Positions 44,433 to 53,111 are shown, numbered from the stretch's first letter. The stretch: 64,000 bases of DNA from Paenibacillus rigui (GCF_002234615.1 NZ_NMQW01000057.1:62001-126000); one strand, 5' to 3'. Notes: a model not told the origin generated them from the letters alone. Program-made: numbers and translations.

Positions 44433-45938
44433 CTAAATAGCTCTAACGATATCCACTAAGCTTTGTGACATGCCGCTTATTTCTTCCATCGATGCATTCA
44501 ATTGCTCTGTCACCGCTGCCTGCGATTGTGTCATCGTTGTCATATTGCTAATGTACTCTTGAATTTGGCCAATAAGAACGTTCATCTCACCCAAGCTACT
44601 TTCAATATTCTCTGTTGCTTCTGCGCTATTGACGGCTAGCTTTCTAACCTCGTCGGCAACGACGCCAAAGCCGCGTCCCGACTCTCCGGCACGGGCTGCC
44701 TCAATCGCGGCGTTTAACCCTAACAAATTGGTTTGCGCTGCAATTTCGCGTATAAATATCGAAATATTTTTAGTTTTCTCCGTACCGGATTTGGCTTGAT
44801 TAGCCGCTTGCATGGATTGTTCCTGCACTGTGGCCATTTCTTGAGCTTGAATCGTTACCGATTCTATGGCTTTTACCATTTCATTAATGGAATCGGAAAG
44901 CTGTTTCATGCTCTGATTCATGTCATGAATAGCCCGTTCCTTATTTTTTTCCAGCGTAATATCGCGTATGGTTCCGGCGAATCGAAGGGGAACTCCACTG
45001 CTGTTGCGAAGCGTTCTGCCTGCCGCTTGAAACCAGCGATATTCGCCGGTTTTCAAACATAATCGATACTGTGTCTCAAAGGGCGTCTTTCCTGAATAAT
45101 CATTTAAACTCTCGGCAAACAACTGGAGCACACGATCCGAGTCCTCCGGGTGCAGCCTGCTGCGGAAGCTCTCAAATTCATCAGGGAAATCATGCTCGTC
45201 TTTAAAGCCCAATGCTTTTCTGAATTGAGAGGACATCCACATTTCATTATTGTTAACATCACCGTCAATAATCGTGATGTCCCAAGGCGCTTCTACCAAA
45301 GCCTGATGAATCAAATCGTACTTTGTCATGATCGAGTTTATTTCTTGTTTTTTCATTTTTTCCTCATGGTTATCAAAAAGTGCGCCTACTACCCGAAGGG
45401 GAACGCCATTATTATCCCTAAGAGTCGTCCCCGTAGCGCGGACCCAGCGGGTTTCGCCGTTTTTCATAAGTACGCGGTATTCGATATCATAGGGGGTATT
45501 ACCGGAATGGTCAATTAGATGATCGGAAAAAGCATTCATCACCCACTCCTGATCCTCCGGATGTATTCTCGATGCCCAGCTGTTCAAAACGTTGGGAAAA
45601 TCGTTCTCGTCGTTGAAGCCAAGCAAACCTCGAAATTCGTCAGACCAGATGAACTCGTTATCGGGATTGATAGGATCTCCAGCAATCACCTTCATATCCC
45701 ATAAACCTACCTGGATAGCCTTCGTAACTAACTCCAAACGAACTTCCGTGTCCTGTGCCGATTCCCTTAGCTTATTTAAAGCGAAGTTTACATTTCCGGC
45801 GATTTCCTTCGCTATCGGAGAATCCAGAGACGATAGTTGGAGATTAGCAGAAAGAGCATTACTCTCCATATTCTTAAATAAAATTCGGCTTTCTTCCGCT
45901 AATTCTTGATCAGGACTAGTCGTTTTGAAGAAATTCAT
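44433..45938 (-). CDS. Soluble methyl-accepting chemotaxis-type protein with two PAS domains
   Basis: A 501-residue cytoplasmic receptor with no membrane segment. PAS domain 1 (about residues 65-200) and PAS domain 2 (about 205-340) are near copies: each contains [32 protein letters not shown] / [18 protein letters not shown] and a PLRVVG/PLRFAG end. The last 150 residues are the coiled-coil signalling domain with the tip [20 protein letters not shown] and [13 protein letters not shown] that binds CheA/CheW. It probably senses a soluble or cytoplasmic cue (redox, light or metabolite). Monocistronic. Confidence 0.92.
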   Translation of the reverse strand: MNFFKTTSPDQELAEESRILFKNMESNALSANLQLSSLDSPIAKEIAGNVNFALNKLRESAQDTEVRLELVTKAIQVGLWDMKVIAGDPINPDNEFIWSDEFRGLLGFNDENDFPNVLNSWASRIHPEDQEWVMNAFSDHLIDHSGNTPYDIEYRVLMKNGETRWVRATGTTLRDNNGVPLRVVGALFDNHEEKMKKQEINSIMTKYDLIHQALVEAPWDITIIDGDVNNNEMWMSSQFRKALGFKDEHDFPDEFESFRSRLHPEDSDRVLQLFAESLNDYSGKTPFETQYRLCLKTGEYRWFQAAGRTLRNSSGVPLRFAGTIRDITLEKNKERAIHDMNQSMKQLSDSINEMVKAIESVTIQAQEMATVQEQSMQAANQAKSGTEKTKNISIFIREIAAQTNLLGLNAAIEAARAGESGRGFGVVADEVRKLAVNSAEATENIESSLGEMNVLIGQIQEYISNMTTMTQSQAAVTEQLNASMEEISGMSQSLVDIVRAI

Positions 45939-45972
45939 TCCCTCTTGCCCCCCTCATTGATGTTTTTATGCA

Positions 45973-46008
45973 AAGAAAAACACCCAAGCAGCAGGTGCTT
46001 TTCTTTCC
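45973..46008. terminator. Hairpin terminator
   Basis: AAGAAAAaCACC / GGTGcTTTTCTT stem with a CAAGCAGCA loop. It lies between the chemoreceptor start and the decayed fragment, and may have served the latter on the minus strand. Confidence 0.55.
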
Positions 46009-46149
46009 CATTGCCTTCTTCGATCGCTCGGCGGTTGTAGCCTTTTGGCTAATATCCGTAGCTTCGAATCGTGACCCCCATAAGTTCCCATTGTAAAAAT
46101 TTGTCGAAATTTGCGATAATATGTACTTTTTCAGAATAACAAAAACGGA

Positions 46150-46460
46150 GCCACTTTACTATCATAATTTGTAATAGTATGCTGCCCTTCTGCACGGTAG
46201 CTGTTGATGGCGATCGCATAGTCGGCCAGGTTCTCGTCTGACAGTCGCACCGAGAGCTGCACGACACCGGATGCGTCGAGCATGACCTCGTTGAGATACA
46301 CGACGTCGTCGATCAACGGATTGTCGGCGTTGGCAGGGGTGAACCCACAACGGCCTCGACTCTCGGCGAGGCGGGCGCCGGCTGCGCGAGCACCCGCAGC
46401 ACGGGACGTGCGGCCGCGGCATTCCACTGCCAGACCGGTATCTGCAACTCCCGGTTAAAT
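46150..46460 (-). pseudogene. GC-rich remnant of an unidentified protein, frameshifted
   Basis: On the minus strand, a stretch of coding quality begins abruptly near 46458 (NRELQIPVWQWNAAAARPVL, then a Pro/Ala-rich run) and shifts frame near 46345, where the reading resumes with FTPANADNPLIDDVVYLNE, ending after AIAINSYRAEG near 46190. Adding one G in the GTTGTGGG region joins the two into one chain of about 85 residues. No start codon or ribosome site. The fragment is far more GC-rich than both flanks, which are AT-rich, suggesting foreign origin. It resembles a beta-sandwich repeat of a secreted protein, but I cannot name a family. Confidence 0.55.
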
Positions 46461-46505
46461 TATTTCAACTATTGTTCTACGTAACGTATGACGGGCGATT
46501 CGCGA

Positions 46506-46555
46506 TTGACTATTTCAGTCAAATACAATACAATGAAATTGACCGAAATAGTCAA
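46506..46555 (+). promoter_or_regulatory. SigA promoter with two TetR-type operators
   Basis: TTGACT (46506-46511), 17-bp spacer, TACAAT (46529-46534). Operator 1 TTGACT-ATTTC-AGTCAA (46506-46522) covers the -35; operator 2 TTGAC-CGAAATA-GTCAA (46539-46555) lies just past the -10. The pair forms a larger inverted repeat. Strong sign of self-repression by the TetR gene downstream. Confidence 0.75.
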
Positions 46556-46592
46556 TTTCGACAAGTAAACAGTTGCAAGAAAGGAATTTTTT

Positions 46593-47216
46593 ATGTTTGA
46601 AAAATTTAATAGTCTAAAGCCGGAGAAGCAGGAGCGCATCATCAACGCCGCTATTACAGAGTTTGCAAACAAGGGCTATAGTAACGCTGCTACGGATGAG
46701 ATTGTAAAGCAGGCAAATATTTCCAAGGGGGCATTGTTCCACTACTTTACAAATAAAAAGGAACTGTTCTTATTTTTGTATGATTACACATTGAATACGA
46801 TCATGAATAATTTTTTTGGGGAAATATGCTTCGACGAAAAAGACATTTTGGTTAGAATACGTCAGGCGGTATATTTGGAATGTATGCTTGTTAGCCGATA
46901 TCCGATGATGTTCGATTTTGTTAAGACCGTATATTTTGAAAACTCCGATATGGTGAAGGAGGAGATGCAGAAGAGGAACGCTAAAATCCTTACCGACAGC
47001 TACAATAAATTATTGAGTGATTTTGACAAGTCTAAATTCAAAGAAGAAATTAACATCAATCAGGCGGTTCAAGTAATCATGTGGACGGTAGAAGGGATTT
47101 TGGCAAAAGAGAAAGAAAAACTCAAACTTCGATCGTCTAGCGAAATAAACCTTGAAGAAATCATGCTGCAAGTGGATGATTTTTTAGAACTGCTTAGGAA
47201 TAGTTTTTATCGCTAG
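46593..47216 (+). CDS. TetR/AcrR family transcriptional regulator
   Basis: A 207-residue TetR-type repressor. The HTH is ERIINAAITEFANKGYSNAATDEIVKQANISKGALFHYFTNKKELF, the usual 47-residue domain; the remaining part is helical and ligand-binding in the family. GAAAGGAATTTTTT precedes the ATG. Its promoter contains two matching palindromes, so it probably represses itself and the membrane protein gene that follows after 25 nt. The codon usage is much more AT-rich than in most neighbours. Confidence 0.92.
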   Translation: MFEKFNSLKPEKQERIINAAITEFANKGYSNAATDEIVKQANISKGALFHYFTNKKELFLFLYDYTLNTIMNNFFGEICFDEKDILVRIRQAVYLECMLVSRYPMMFDFVKTVYFENSDMVKEEMQKRNAKILTDSYNKLLSDFDKSKFKEEININQAVQVIMWTVEGILAKEKEKLKLRSSSEINLEEIMLQVDDFLELLRNSFYR

Positions 47217-47241
47217 TATTCTATTGCGGAAGGTGAATAGG

Positions 47242-47613
47242 ATGGAAATAACGACGTTCATAGAGTTGTTTTGGGGTTGGATGACGGTAATTATTTCTAC
47301 CGTTTTGTTTGTCCGCCCTTCGGTATTGCGTGAATTAAAACGGTTAGTGGTCGAGGACAGAGGATTCGGAATCATGTATGGCTTTTTGTCTATTTTTTTA
47401 GGCTTAGGCACTGTAATTATTCATAACATTTGGGCATTAAATTGGCAGGGTTTTATTACACTGATTGCGTGGCTTGCCCTGTTGAAAGGGGTTTATGTCA
47501 TTGCTTATCCTGAGCCTTCCAAGAAGACCAATTTTGAAGTGCGTATCTTAACTACAAGGCTCGCCCTCGCAATCGTTGGCGGTCTAGCACTATGGATGGT
47601 TTTGGTAATCTAA
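47242..47613 (+). CDS. Small integral membrane protein, TetR-operon partner
   Basis: A 123-residue protein with about four membrane helices (IELFWGWMTVIISTVLFV; IMYGFLSIFLGLGTVII; FITLIAWLALLKGVYVI; LALAIVGGLALWMVLVI). No family recognised by me. ATG 47242 has AAGGTG 6 nt upstream. Co-transcribed with the preceding TetR regulator, which suggests it is induced by the regulator's ligand and acts in transport or membrane stress, but that is inference. Confidence 0.85.
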   Translation: MEITTFIELFWGWMTVIISTVLFVRPSVLRELKRLVVEDRGFGIMYGFLSIFLGLGTVIIHNIWALNWQGFITLIAWLALLKGVYVIAYPEPSKKTNFEVRILTTRLALAIVGGLALWMVLVI

Positions 47614-47697
47614 CGCGAGACATCCTAAGCCGCGGCTAAACTTGCTCCAACCGTTGAAGAGCGGTGGCAGAAAAATCAGGTTTCATATTGTACTTGA

Positions 47698-47745
47698 AGG
47701 GGCTGTTCCAAATGCTATGGCTTTGGGGACAGCCTCGTTTCTTTG
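47698..47745 (+). terminator. Intrinsic terminator
   Basis: AGGGGCTGTTCCAAA pairs with TTTGGGGACAGCCTC, then GTTTCTTTG; ends the TetR/membrane protein operon. Confidence 0.7.
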
Positions 47746-47786
47746 TATGTATTATGCATGTTGCCTCTACTCTTCAACCCGTTTTT

Positions 47787-48317
47787 CTAGTGGAATGTTC
47801 CTGTTATATTATCCTCACGATCCATTAATAATTTTGTTAGAATTACAACCTGCCCGCTGTGATAACTATAATGCTCACAAACTTGAATAAGCATGGTTTC
47901 TAGATCCCTCGAATAGTTGGAGTTTGTTTCGAAAGCAGGACGTACCATCATTTTATTCCAATCATCGATTGAAAAATGTACGGTGATGCTTGTTTTCAGA
48001 TCCCTTTCCGTCATAGCTTCAAGTATGCTTGAAGACTGGCGTCTCACGTCCTTGAGCAGCTCCGCCAATTCTTTTCCGGGTATACCACGGTTCATGGAAA
48101 ACTCCTCTGACCTCGTTCGATTAAAAGGTGCCTTCCCTATACCGCTTACAAAATGCTGATATTCGTTTCCCGCCAAATGCATGCATAGATTACCAATGCT
48201 ATTCATGTTCGGTTTAAATCTGTGCCATACTTGTTCATCTGACAAAAGGTGTAAACATGCTTCTATTCGTTTCAGCTGCTTGTTCATTTCATTTAGAACG
48301 ATATCATTTAATTTCAT
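47787..48317 (-). CDS. DinB family protein (DUF1572-like)
   Basis: A 176-residue four-helix DinB-type protein: SIGNLCMHLAGNEYQHFVSGIG with its His near residue 50, and the C-terminal CEHYSYHSGQVVILTKLL with two further His, the usual metal triad. Function unknown; the fold covers thiol-S-transferases and related enzymes. ATG 48317 follows AAGGAG by 8 nt; the upstream extension in frame is unsupported. Its own promoter is seen at 48364-48391. Confidence 0.88.
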   Translation of the reverse strand: MKLNDIVLNEMNKQLKRIEACLHLLSDEQVWHRFKPNMNSIGNLCMHLAGNEYQHFVSGIGKAPFNRTRSEEFSMNRGIPGKELAELLKDVRRQSSSILEAMTERDLKTSITVHFSIDDWNKMMVRPAFETNSNYSRDLETMLIQVCEHYSYHSGQVVILTKLLMDREDNITGTFH

Positions 48318-48363
48318 CGTATTGGCTCCTTCTGCAATGTATAAATATTCATATACAGGTATA

Positions 48364-48391
48364 ATTATACACATCTTTCCACTTCAATCAA
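48364..48391 (-). promoter_or_regulatory. SigA-type promoter of the DinB gene
   Basis: Minus strand TTGATT (48386-48391), 16-bp spacer, TATAAT (48364-48369), about 47 nt upstream of the ATG. Confidence 0.55.
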
Positions 48392-48436
48392 CTCATATCT
48401 TGCAAATGATTACCAAAATGGTTTTAAGCTATCCCG

Positions 48437-49831
48437 CTAGATGAATCCCTCCCGCCAGTCTACTACTCTATTTTCACTGGACACCAGCATCTCCTGCACG
48501 ATCTCGACGATGCGCCGCAGTCCTTCTTCGATCCTGGTTTCATGAGTCCGGATGATGCTCAGCCTGATGGCATTCTCCTTAGGAAACCCCCGTAGATAAC
48601 ACAGATCCGTAGGCATCACAAAAATATGGCGGGCTCTTAGAGACGCCGCCAGCTCTCTGGCAGGGAGCTCCGGGGGAAGCAGGAGGCGTGCGAATATACC
48701 GCCCTCTGGTATGCTTGCACGTATGCCCGAAGAAGCTGAAAGCTGCCGCTCACAAGCAACCCGGAGGGTGCTCATCCGAACCCGGTATCTTTCCCGCATT
48801 TGCTCCAAATGCCGATCGAACATCCCGCAGCCCATATACATCTCCAGAGCGCCTTGCGACAAGGCGGCCGTGCTTGAGTCGGAGGCGGCTTTAAACAGCC
48901 GGAACGTCTCCAGCAGCGATGGAGGCAGTACGGCAACAGCCAGCCGCAGACCCGGCAGCGTTACTTTGGAAAAGCTTTTTAAATATACCGTATGTCCTGA
49001 AGCATCCTCGGTATAGATCGGATCGTCCTTCGGATTCAACGATAAATCTCCCAGATAATCGTCCTCCACAATATACACATCGTATTTTTCCGCCAATTCG
49101 GCAATCTTCTGCTTCTGTTCGCGCCGATAGCTGCACCCCAGAGGGTTATGATACCGAGGCACCGTATAAAAAAATTTGATTGAGTTGCTGCGGAAATGCC
49201 GCTCCAGCTCCTCAAGATCAATGCCCTCAACGGTCCTCTTGATGCCGATAGCCGTTACACCTAACAGCTCGATGGACCTCAGCATACCAAAATAAGCCGG
49301 CTGCTCCACAAGAATAACGGATTTGCCATTCGGAAAAGGCATCCCTGCCAGCATATGAAGCGCCTGCTGCGAACCGGATACAACACAGATCCTTTCCGGC
49401 GGAGCAAACACCTGATTACTTGCCAAATGCTTGGAGAGCGCTTCACGAAGCGATGGAAAGCCCTGCGGATCGGTATACGTAAAAAGCTGATCACGGTACT
49501 GCTCGATCGCCCGGTTCAGACAGTGCTGAAAATCCCCATAAGGCATTACCTCCGGGTCCGGCGAGGCTGAAGAGAAATCAATTTGTTCCACAGGGCTCCC
49601 CTGCTCCTTCCCACTCTTCCGAACGACAGCATAGTAGCCGCTTTTGGGCACCGAATAAATCCAATGCTCTTGCTCTAAACCGGCATATGCACGGATGACC
49701 GTGTTGGCGCTGCACCCGAGCTGTCTGGACATCTCACGGATGGACGGAAGCTTGTCCCCTGGCTTAATCAAGCCTTCCGCAATTTTTCCTTTCACCTGTT
49801 CCATAACATGCTGGAATTTGCTGCTTTCCAT
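48437..49831 (-). CDS. MocR-type regulator (GntR HTH fused to aminotransferase domain)
   Basis: A 464-residue PLP-dependent regulator. Residues about 5-75 form a GntR winged helix (GKIAEGLIKPGDKLPSIREMSRQLGCSANTVIRAYAGLE). The rest is a class I aminotransferase fold with VVSGSQQALHMLAGM, VPRYHNPLGCSY, IVEDDYLGDL and the PLP-binding lysine in LKSFSKVTLPG. Such proteins sense PLP or an amino-compound. ATG 49831 has GAGGAGG 5 nt upstream. Divergent from a GNAT gene (49947), its probable target; the palindrome ACTGTA-TGGG-TACAGT (49847-49862) lies between them. Confidence 0.93.
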   Translation of the reverse strand: MESSKFQHVMEQVKGKIAEGLIKPGDKLPSIREMSRQLGCSANTVIRAYAGLEQEHWIYSVPKSGYYAVVRKSGKEQGSPVEQIDFSSASPDPEVMPYGDFQHCLNRAIEQYRDQLFTYTDPQGFPSLREALSKHLASNQVFAPPERICVVSGSQQALHMLAGMPFPNGKSVILVEQPAYFGMLRSIELLGVTAIGIKRTVEGIDLEELERHFRSNSIKFFYTVPRYHNPLGCSYRREQKQKIAELAEKYDVYIVEDDYLGDLSLNPKDDPIYTEDASGHTVYLKSFSKVTLPGLRLAVAVLPPSLLETFRLFKAASDSSTAALSQGALEMYMGCGMFDRHLEQMRERYRVRMSTLRVACERQLSASSGIRASIPEGGIFARLLLPPELPARELAASLRARHIFVMPTDLCYLRGFPKENAIRLSIIRTHETRIEEGLRRIVEIVQEMLVSSENRVVDWREGFI

Positions 49832-49846
49832 AAGCCCCTCCTCACC

Positions 49847-49862
49847 ACTGTATGGGTACAGT
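49847..49862. promoter_or_regulatory. Palindrome, candidate MocR operator
   Basis: ACTGTA-TGGG-TACAGT, perfect 6-bp arms, between the divergent MocR and GNAT genes. TATAAT-like -10 elements in both orientations lie near 49897-49905. Confidence 0.4.
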
Positions 49863-49946
49863 TGCATATTTTTTGGCTATCGCCTGATATCTGCATCTAT
49901 TATACTTTATACAGGTGAAGCAAAACCATGACGAGGGGGACTACCG

Positions 49947-50363
49947 ATGGCCATTGAACACGAATTTGCAACCTACCGCATTAGCGATGACAAAACATTG
50001 CTGGAATTGGACACCATTTATTCCTTACTGCACAGTACTTACTGGGCAGGGCACCGAAGCCAGGACCAGATCAGCCGCAGTATCGAAGCGTCCGTCTCTG
50101 TGGGTGTCTATGACGGGCACGGACAAATCGGATTTCTTCGCGCTGTCACGGACGGAGCGACCTTTACTTGGATATGTGATGTCGTCGTTCACCCGGAGCA
50201 TCGGGGTAAAGGCATCGGCAAACAAATGATGCACTATATCACCCGGCACCCCTCCGTATGCCATACGAACATGCTTCTCGGAACCAGGGATGCACATGGT
50301 TTATATAAACAGTATGGTTTCGTCCGGAAGGAAATGATGATACGGAGAACGGTACTAAAATGA
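49947..50363 (+). CDS. GNAT family N-acetyltransferase
   Basis: A 138-residue GCN5-related acetyltransferase. The acetyl-CoA motif A appears as VVVHPEHRGKGIGKQMMHYI (RGKGIG), and motif B as DAHGLYKQYGFVRKE. Short, single-domain members acetylate small amines or protein N-termini; the acceptor is unknown. ATG 49947 follows GAGGGGG. It is divergent from the MocR regulator, which usually controls such a neighbour. Confidence 0.92.
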   Translation: MAIEHEFATYRISDDKTLLELDTIYSLLHSTYWAGHRSQDQISRSIEASVSVGVYDGHGQIGFLRAVTDGATFTWICDVVVHPEHRGKGIGKQMMHYITRHPSVCHTNMLLGTRDAHGLYKQYGFVRKEMMIRRTVLK

Positions 50364-50436
50364 AAAAACTTTTGCCAAATCAAAAAAATTATGACAACAT
50401 AGTAGAGATTAACCGATGGAATGGAGATTAGAGATT

Positions 50437-50778
50437 ATGTCGAATTTACCGAATTGCCCCAAGTGTCAGTCAGAGTATACCTATGAGGACGGAGCCTTCC
50501 TGATTTGCCCCGAATGCGCCCATGAATGGAGCCTCGAATCCGAAACTGAGCAGGACGAGGAGAAGAAAATCGTAAAGGATGCCAATGGTAATGTTCTAAA
50601 CGACGGTGATTCCATTACCGTTATCAAGGACCTGAAAGTAAAAGGAACTTCATTGGTGGTCAAAATCGGGACGAAGGTGAAAAACATCCGTTTGATTGAT
50701 GGAGATCATGACATTGATTGTAAAATTGATGGATTCGGTGCCATGAAGCTTAAATCCGAATTTGTCAAAAAGATATAA
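50437..50778 (+). CDS. PhnA-like zinc ribbon domain protein
   Basis: A 113-residue protein: N-terminal zinc ribbon [21 protein letters not shown] (CxxC...CxxC, residues 7-27), then a small beta-barrel ([33 protein letters not shown]-type; actual [17 protein letters not shown]). This is the layout of the PhnA protein, a member of phosphonate loci in E. coli but with no proven enzymatic role. ATG 50437 is preceded by GGAG at 10 nt. It is alone; no phosphonate genes are nearby. Confidence 0.9.
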   Translation: MSNLPNCPKCQSEYTYEDGAFLICPECAHEWSLESETEQDEEKKIVKDANGNVLNDGDSITVIKDLKVKGTSLVVKIGTKVKNIRLIDGDHDIDCKIDGFGAMKLKSEFVKKI

Positions 50779-50825
50779 GATTCCCCCGTCGCTTCTTAGG
50801 GTTGATGCGCCCTTATAATAGCATG

Positions 50826-50880
50826 ACAAAAAGCCCTGCTCACCGGTTCCACTTTCTTGGAAACCATGAGCAGGGCTTTG
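50826..50880 (-). terminator. Intrinsic terminator of the DUF1304 gene
   Basis: AAAGCCCTGCTCA / TGAGCAGGGCTTT perfect outer stem with an inner GGTTCC/GGAAACC stem; minus-strand T-run TTTTTG follows. Confidence 0.75.
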
Positions 50881-50891
50881 CCGCGTCACGC

Positions 50892-51248
50892 TTAGCCCAG
50901 TAAAACAAACAGTAAGGCAAGCAGTGCAGGCAATCCCTGTACTACCCAGATCGATCGTTTCGCCGTCGCACCGCCATACAAAGCTGCTATTAACACGCAG
51001 GCGAGGAAAAACAATGCCAGCTGCCGTCCCATTGCGGGATCGGGATGCAAGAGAGACCATACAAGCCCTGCGGCCAGAAAGCCGTTATACAACCCTTGGT
51101 TGGCGGCAAGAGACTTGGTGGCCGCAGCGGACTCCCTGGTCATGCCAAAGGCCTTGAGACCTCTTGGTGTCGTCCATAGAAACATTTCAAGAACAAGAAT
51201 GTACAGGTGTTCCAATGCAACCAAAGCGACAAGTATCGAAGCGAGCAT
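50892..51248 (-). CDS. DUF1304 family membrane protein
   Basis: A 118-residue membrane protein with four helices: LASILVALVALEHLYILVLEMFLW, LYNGFLAAGLVWSLL, LALFFLACVLIAALYG and LPALLALLFVLLG. The family signature LEMFLWTTPRGLKAFGMT and ANQGLYNGFLAAGLVW are both present. Function unknown. AAAGGAGGGGG lies just upstream of ATG 51248. It is downstream of and 27 nt from the sugar isomerase-like gene, so may share its transcript. Confidence 0.92.
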   Translation of the reverse strand: MLASILVALVALEHLYILVLEMFLWTTPRGLKAFGMTRESAAATKSLAANQGLYNGFLAAGLVWSLLHPDPAMGRQLALFFLACVLIAALYGGATAKRSIWVVQGLPALLALLFVLLG

Positions 51249-51275
51249 CGTCCCCCTCCTTTCTGTTTCCTGATA

Positions 51276-52103
51276 TTATAAATAAGGACTAACGATACGC
51301 CGGATTCGCTCCAAGCCTTCCCACATGTCTCCCGGCCCATCATAAATAAGAGCGACCGCTCCATTGTAGTCAGCCGTTCTAAGGGTATCGAGGCAGCGGA
51401 TAAATTCCGCCTCATCCGGATATCCGTTCTCATCGTAATGCGCCTTGGCGTGCACCGTTACGCTGTGAGGCAGTGTGAGCAGAAATTCATCGTATTTGCT
51501 CGGTTCCTTGAAGTTGCCAAAGTCCGTAATCATGCCGACACACTCGTCCGAAAGCTCCAGCAGACGGATACAGCTGGCTCCTGTCGACGTCAGTGAGCGG
51601 AAATTTTCAGTAATGACACGGACGCCTTTCGGTCCGGCATAATCGGACAGCCCGCCAAGTGTCTCAGCGGAAAGACGGATTGCTTCGTCATCCGTAGGAA
51701 CGGCTTCCCCGGCTATGATCCGGATTTGCTTGGCGCCTGCCAAAGAGGCCGCGTCAATCCATGAACGGATGAGCTCAAGGTCCGCGGATCTCCTCTTCAT
51801 ATCCTCTGAGGTTAGATTGCCGTAATCCAGAAGCAACGTATCAAACGAAATTCCTGCCTCGGCAAAGGCGGCGCGAAGCGCTTCCAAATAGGCCGGCTCC
51901 AGGGATGGGAAATGAAAATGGCACACTTCCAGCGCTTGAAATCCCCGCCTGGCCGCTTCGGCCGGCAGCTCGAGAAGCGTCAGCACCTGCGGCTGAGCCT
52001 GCTCCCGAATGATATGTATTTCCTGCTCCGCATCCCATTCCGTCCAACGGAGCGGGCCCAGCAGACGATGCAAACTCCAGGTGCTGACCGATAAATAAGA
52101 CAT
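51276..52103 (-). CDS. Sugar phosphate isomerase/epimerase
   Basis: A 275-residue TIM-barrel protein of the xylose isomerase-like/AP endonuclease 2 fold. Likely metal ligands: Glu in LEVCHFHFPS, Glu in RVITENFRSLT, Asp in MITDFGNFKEP, His in TVHAKAHYDENG and a C-terminal Asp in LIYDGPGD. It is unlike the 2848-3696 protein in sequence. GGGAGG precedes ATG 52103. Substrate unknown. A DUF1304 gene follows at 27 nt. Confidence 0.9.
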   Translation of the reverse strand: MSYLSVSTWSLHRLLGPLRWTEWDAEQEIHIIREQAQPQVLTLLELPAEAARRGFQALEVCHFHFPSLEPAYLEALRAAFAEAGISFDTLLLDYGNLTSEDMKRRSADLELIRSWIDAASLAGAKQIRIIAGEAVPTDDEAIRLSAETLGGLSDYAGPKGVRVITENFRSLTSTGASCIRLLELSDECVGMITDFGNFKEPSKYDEFLLTLPHSVTVHAKAHYDENGYPDEAEFIRCLDTLRTADYNGAVALIYDGPGDMWEGLERIRRIVSPYL

Positions 52104-52190
52104 GAATCAAACCTCCCGGCGAATCAATTAGGCTTGCCTTAATTTACTATATCATACCTATTCCTGCCATGAAACTAACAATCCGGCAGG

Positions 52191-52335
52191 TCATCCAACA
52201 AGGATCAGCCTTTCACCGTCCATTAAAGGGGGAGCCCATTTATGAGCATTAAGGATAAACTTTGAGCCATCTTTCCAGATGGCATGCGTTTTGTCAAAGT
52301 AGACGAAGGATGTGAAGCTTATACTTCTTATCCAT
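52191..52335 (-). pseudogene. Possible C-terminal remnant of a lost gene
   Basis: Minus strand reading gives SFVYFDKTHAIWKDGSKF, then ILNAHKW and GERLILVG before a stop. It looks like real protein sequence, but the frame upstream runs through the terminator hairpin at 52337-52365, so there is no start. I cannot name a family. Confidence 0.25.
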
Positions 52336-52336
52336 T

Positions 52337-52365
52337 GAAAAAACCTGTTCATCGCTGAACAGGTT
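52337..52365 (-). terminator. Intrinsic terminator of the acidic protein gene
   Basis: AACCTGTTCA / TGAACAGGTT stem with a 4-nt loop, followed by TTTTTTC on the minus strand. Confidence 0.8.
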
Positions 52366-52403
52366 GGCAGTTTCACTTTTGGAGAAGGGATTTGGAGTAG
52401 CAT

Positions 52404-52682
52404 TCAATCTGTAACTTCCGCGTCGGGTTCGCCTGATTCATCCGCTGCATCTTCTTCTGCCGCTTCCTCACCGTCTCCAGCTTCCTCTTCCGACTCTTCC
52501 ACTACATCTTCCTCTGCTTCTTCCCCGGCTTCTTCCTCTGCTTCCGCTTCGTCTGCATCCTCAGCGTCTACCTCCTCAGACTCGACGACCTCTTCCTCTG
52601 CTTCCTCATCTGCCGCAACGATGTGGATTGGAACACCTGCTTCTTCAGCCAACCGTTCTTCCCTTTGCTCTACTTCTCCCAT
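52404..52682 (-). CDS. Small, extremely acidic low-complexity protein
   Basis: A 92-residue protein; by my count 46 residues are Glu or Asp, most others Ala, Gly, Val or Ser, with no Lys and only two Arg. The N-terminal 25 residues (GEVEQREERLAEEAGVPIHI) look ordered; the rest is a disordered acidic tail of short Glu/Asp-Ala repeats. ATG 52682 follows GGAGGG by 6 nt and a clean terminator follows the stop, so it is a real transcription unit. No family recognised. Such proteins can bind metal ions, act as DNA mimics or buffer basic proteins; none of these is shown here. Confidence 0.75.
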   Translation of the reverse strand: MGEVEQREERLAEEAGVPIHIVAADEEAEEEVVESEEVDAEDADEAEAEEEAGEEAEEDVVEESEEEAGDGEEAAEEDAADESGEPDAEVTD

Positions 52683-53111
52683 TGCAATCCCTCCAATTAG
52701 CACTTAGTTTCCCTAAGTGTAATTCTATTCTATGAGGCAGGCCTGTCCTTTAGAAGGCTCCTCTATTATTTTTTTAGGGGAGGAAGCCATGAATTCCGTG
52801 CTGTATACTCTGCTTTGAAAGCGATGCCATCGTTGTTCCAACAGCATTAATTTCATCTGGGCAAAACCATTGGAACACGGCGTTTCTATTTCCCGGCTGA
52901 GCCCCCAAAAAATAAGGTAGATTCTATCATCATCGTTGCGTTCAGGCTTAGGGAAGGTGCGCCCTCCCTGTACATGCAGCTTTCCGATGAGGTCAGCCGT
53001 GTCTTCAGTTCACAGCCGAATGGTCGAAAAGAGTCTCTTTTTATGTTAAAATGCATAGAAATGTAAGTTTCCTAACGGCACAGAAACCATTCAGACAAGG
53101 AGGCGTCCACA
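52683..53111. other. Intergenic region, no clear gene
   Basis: Contains a nine-codon ATG frame with a good ribosome site (AGGGGAGGAAGCC, near 52773-52790) that stops at once, and sequence that may be decayed coding DNA on either strand. No homology is recognised. The right end holds the promoter region of the AraC gene at 53112. Confidence 0.4.

Noticed and set aside
46049-46267. Minus-strand frame starting MSCSSRCDCQ
   Set aside because: It is the out-of-frame reading of the decayed GC-rich fragment.
52704-53100. Possible decayed transposase or other gene in the gap before the AraC gene
   Set aside because: Frames on both strands break often and no transposase motif or terminal repeat could be shown; too weak to call.
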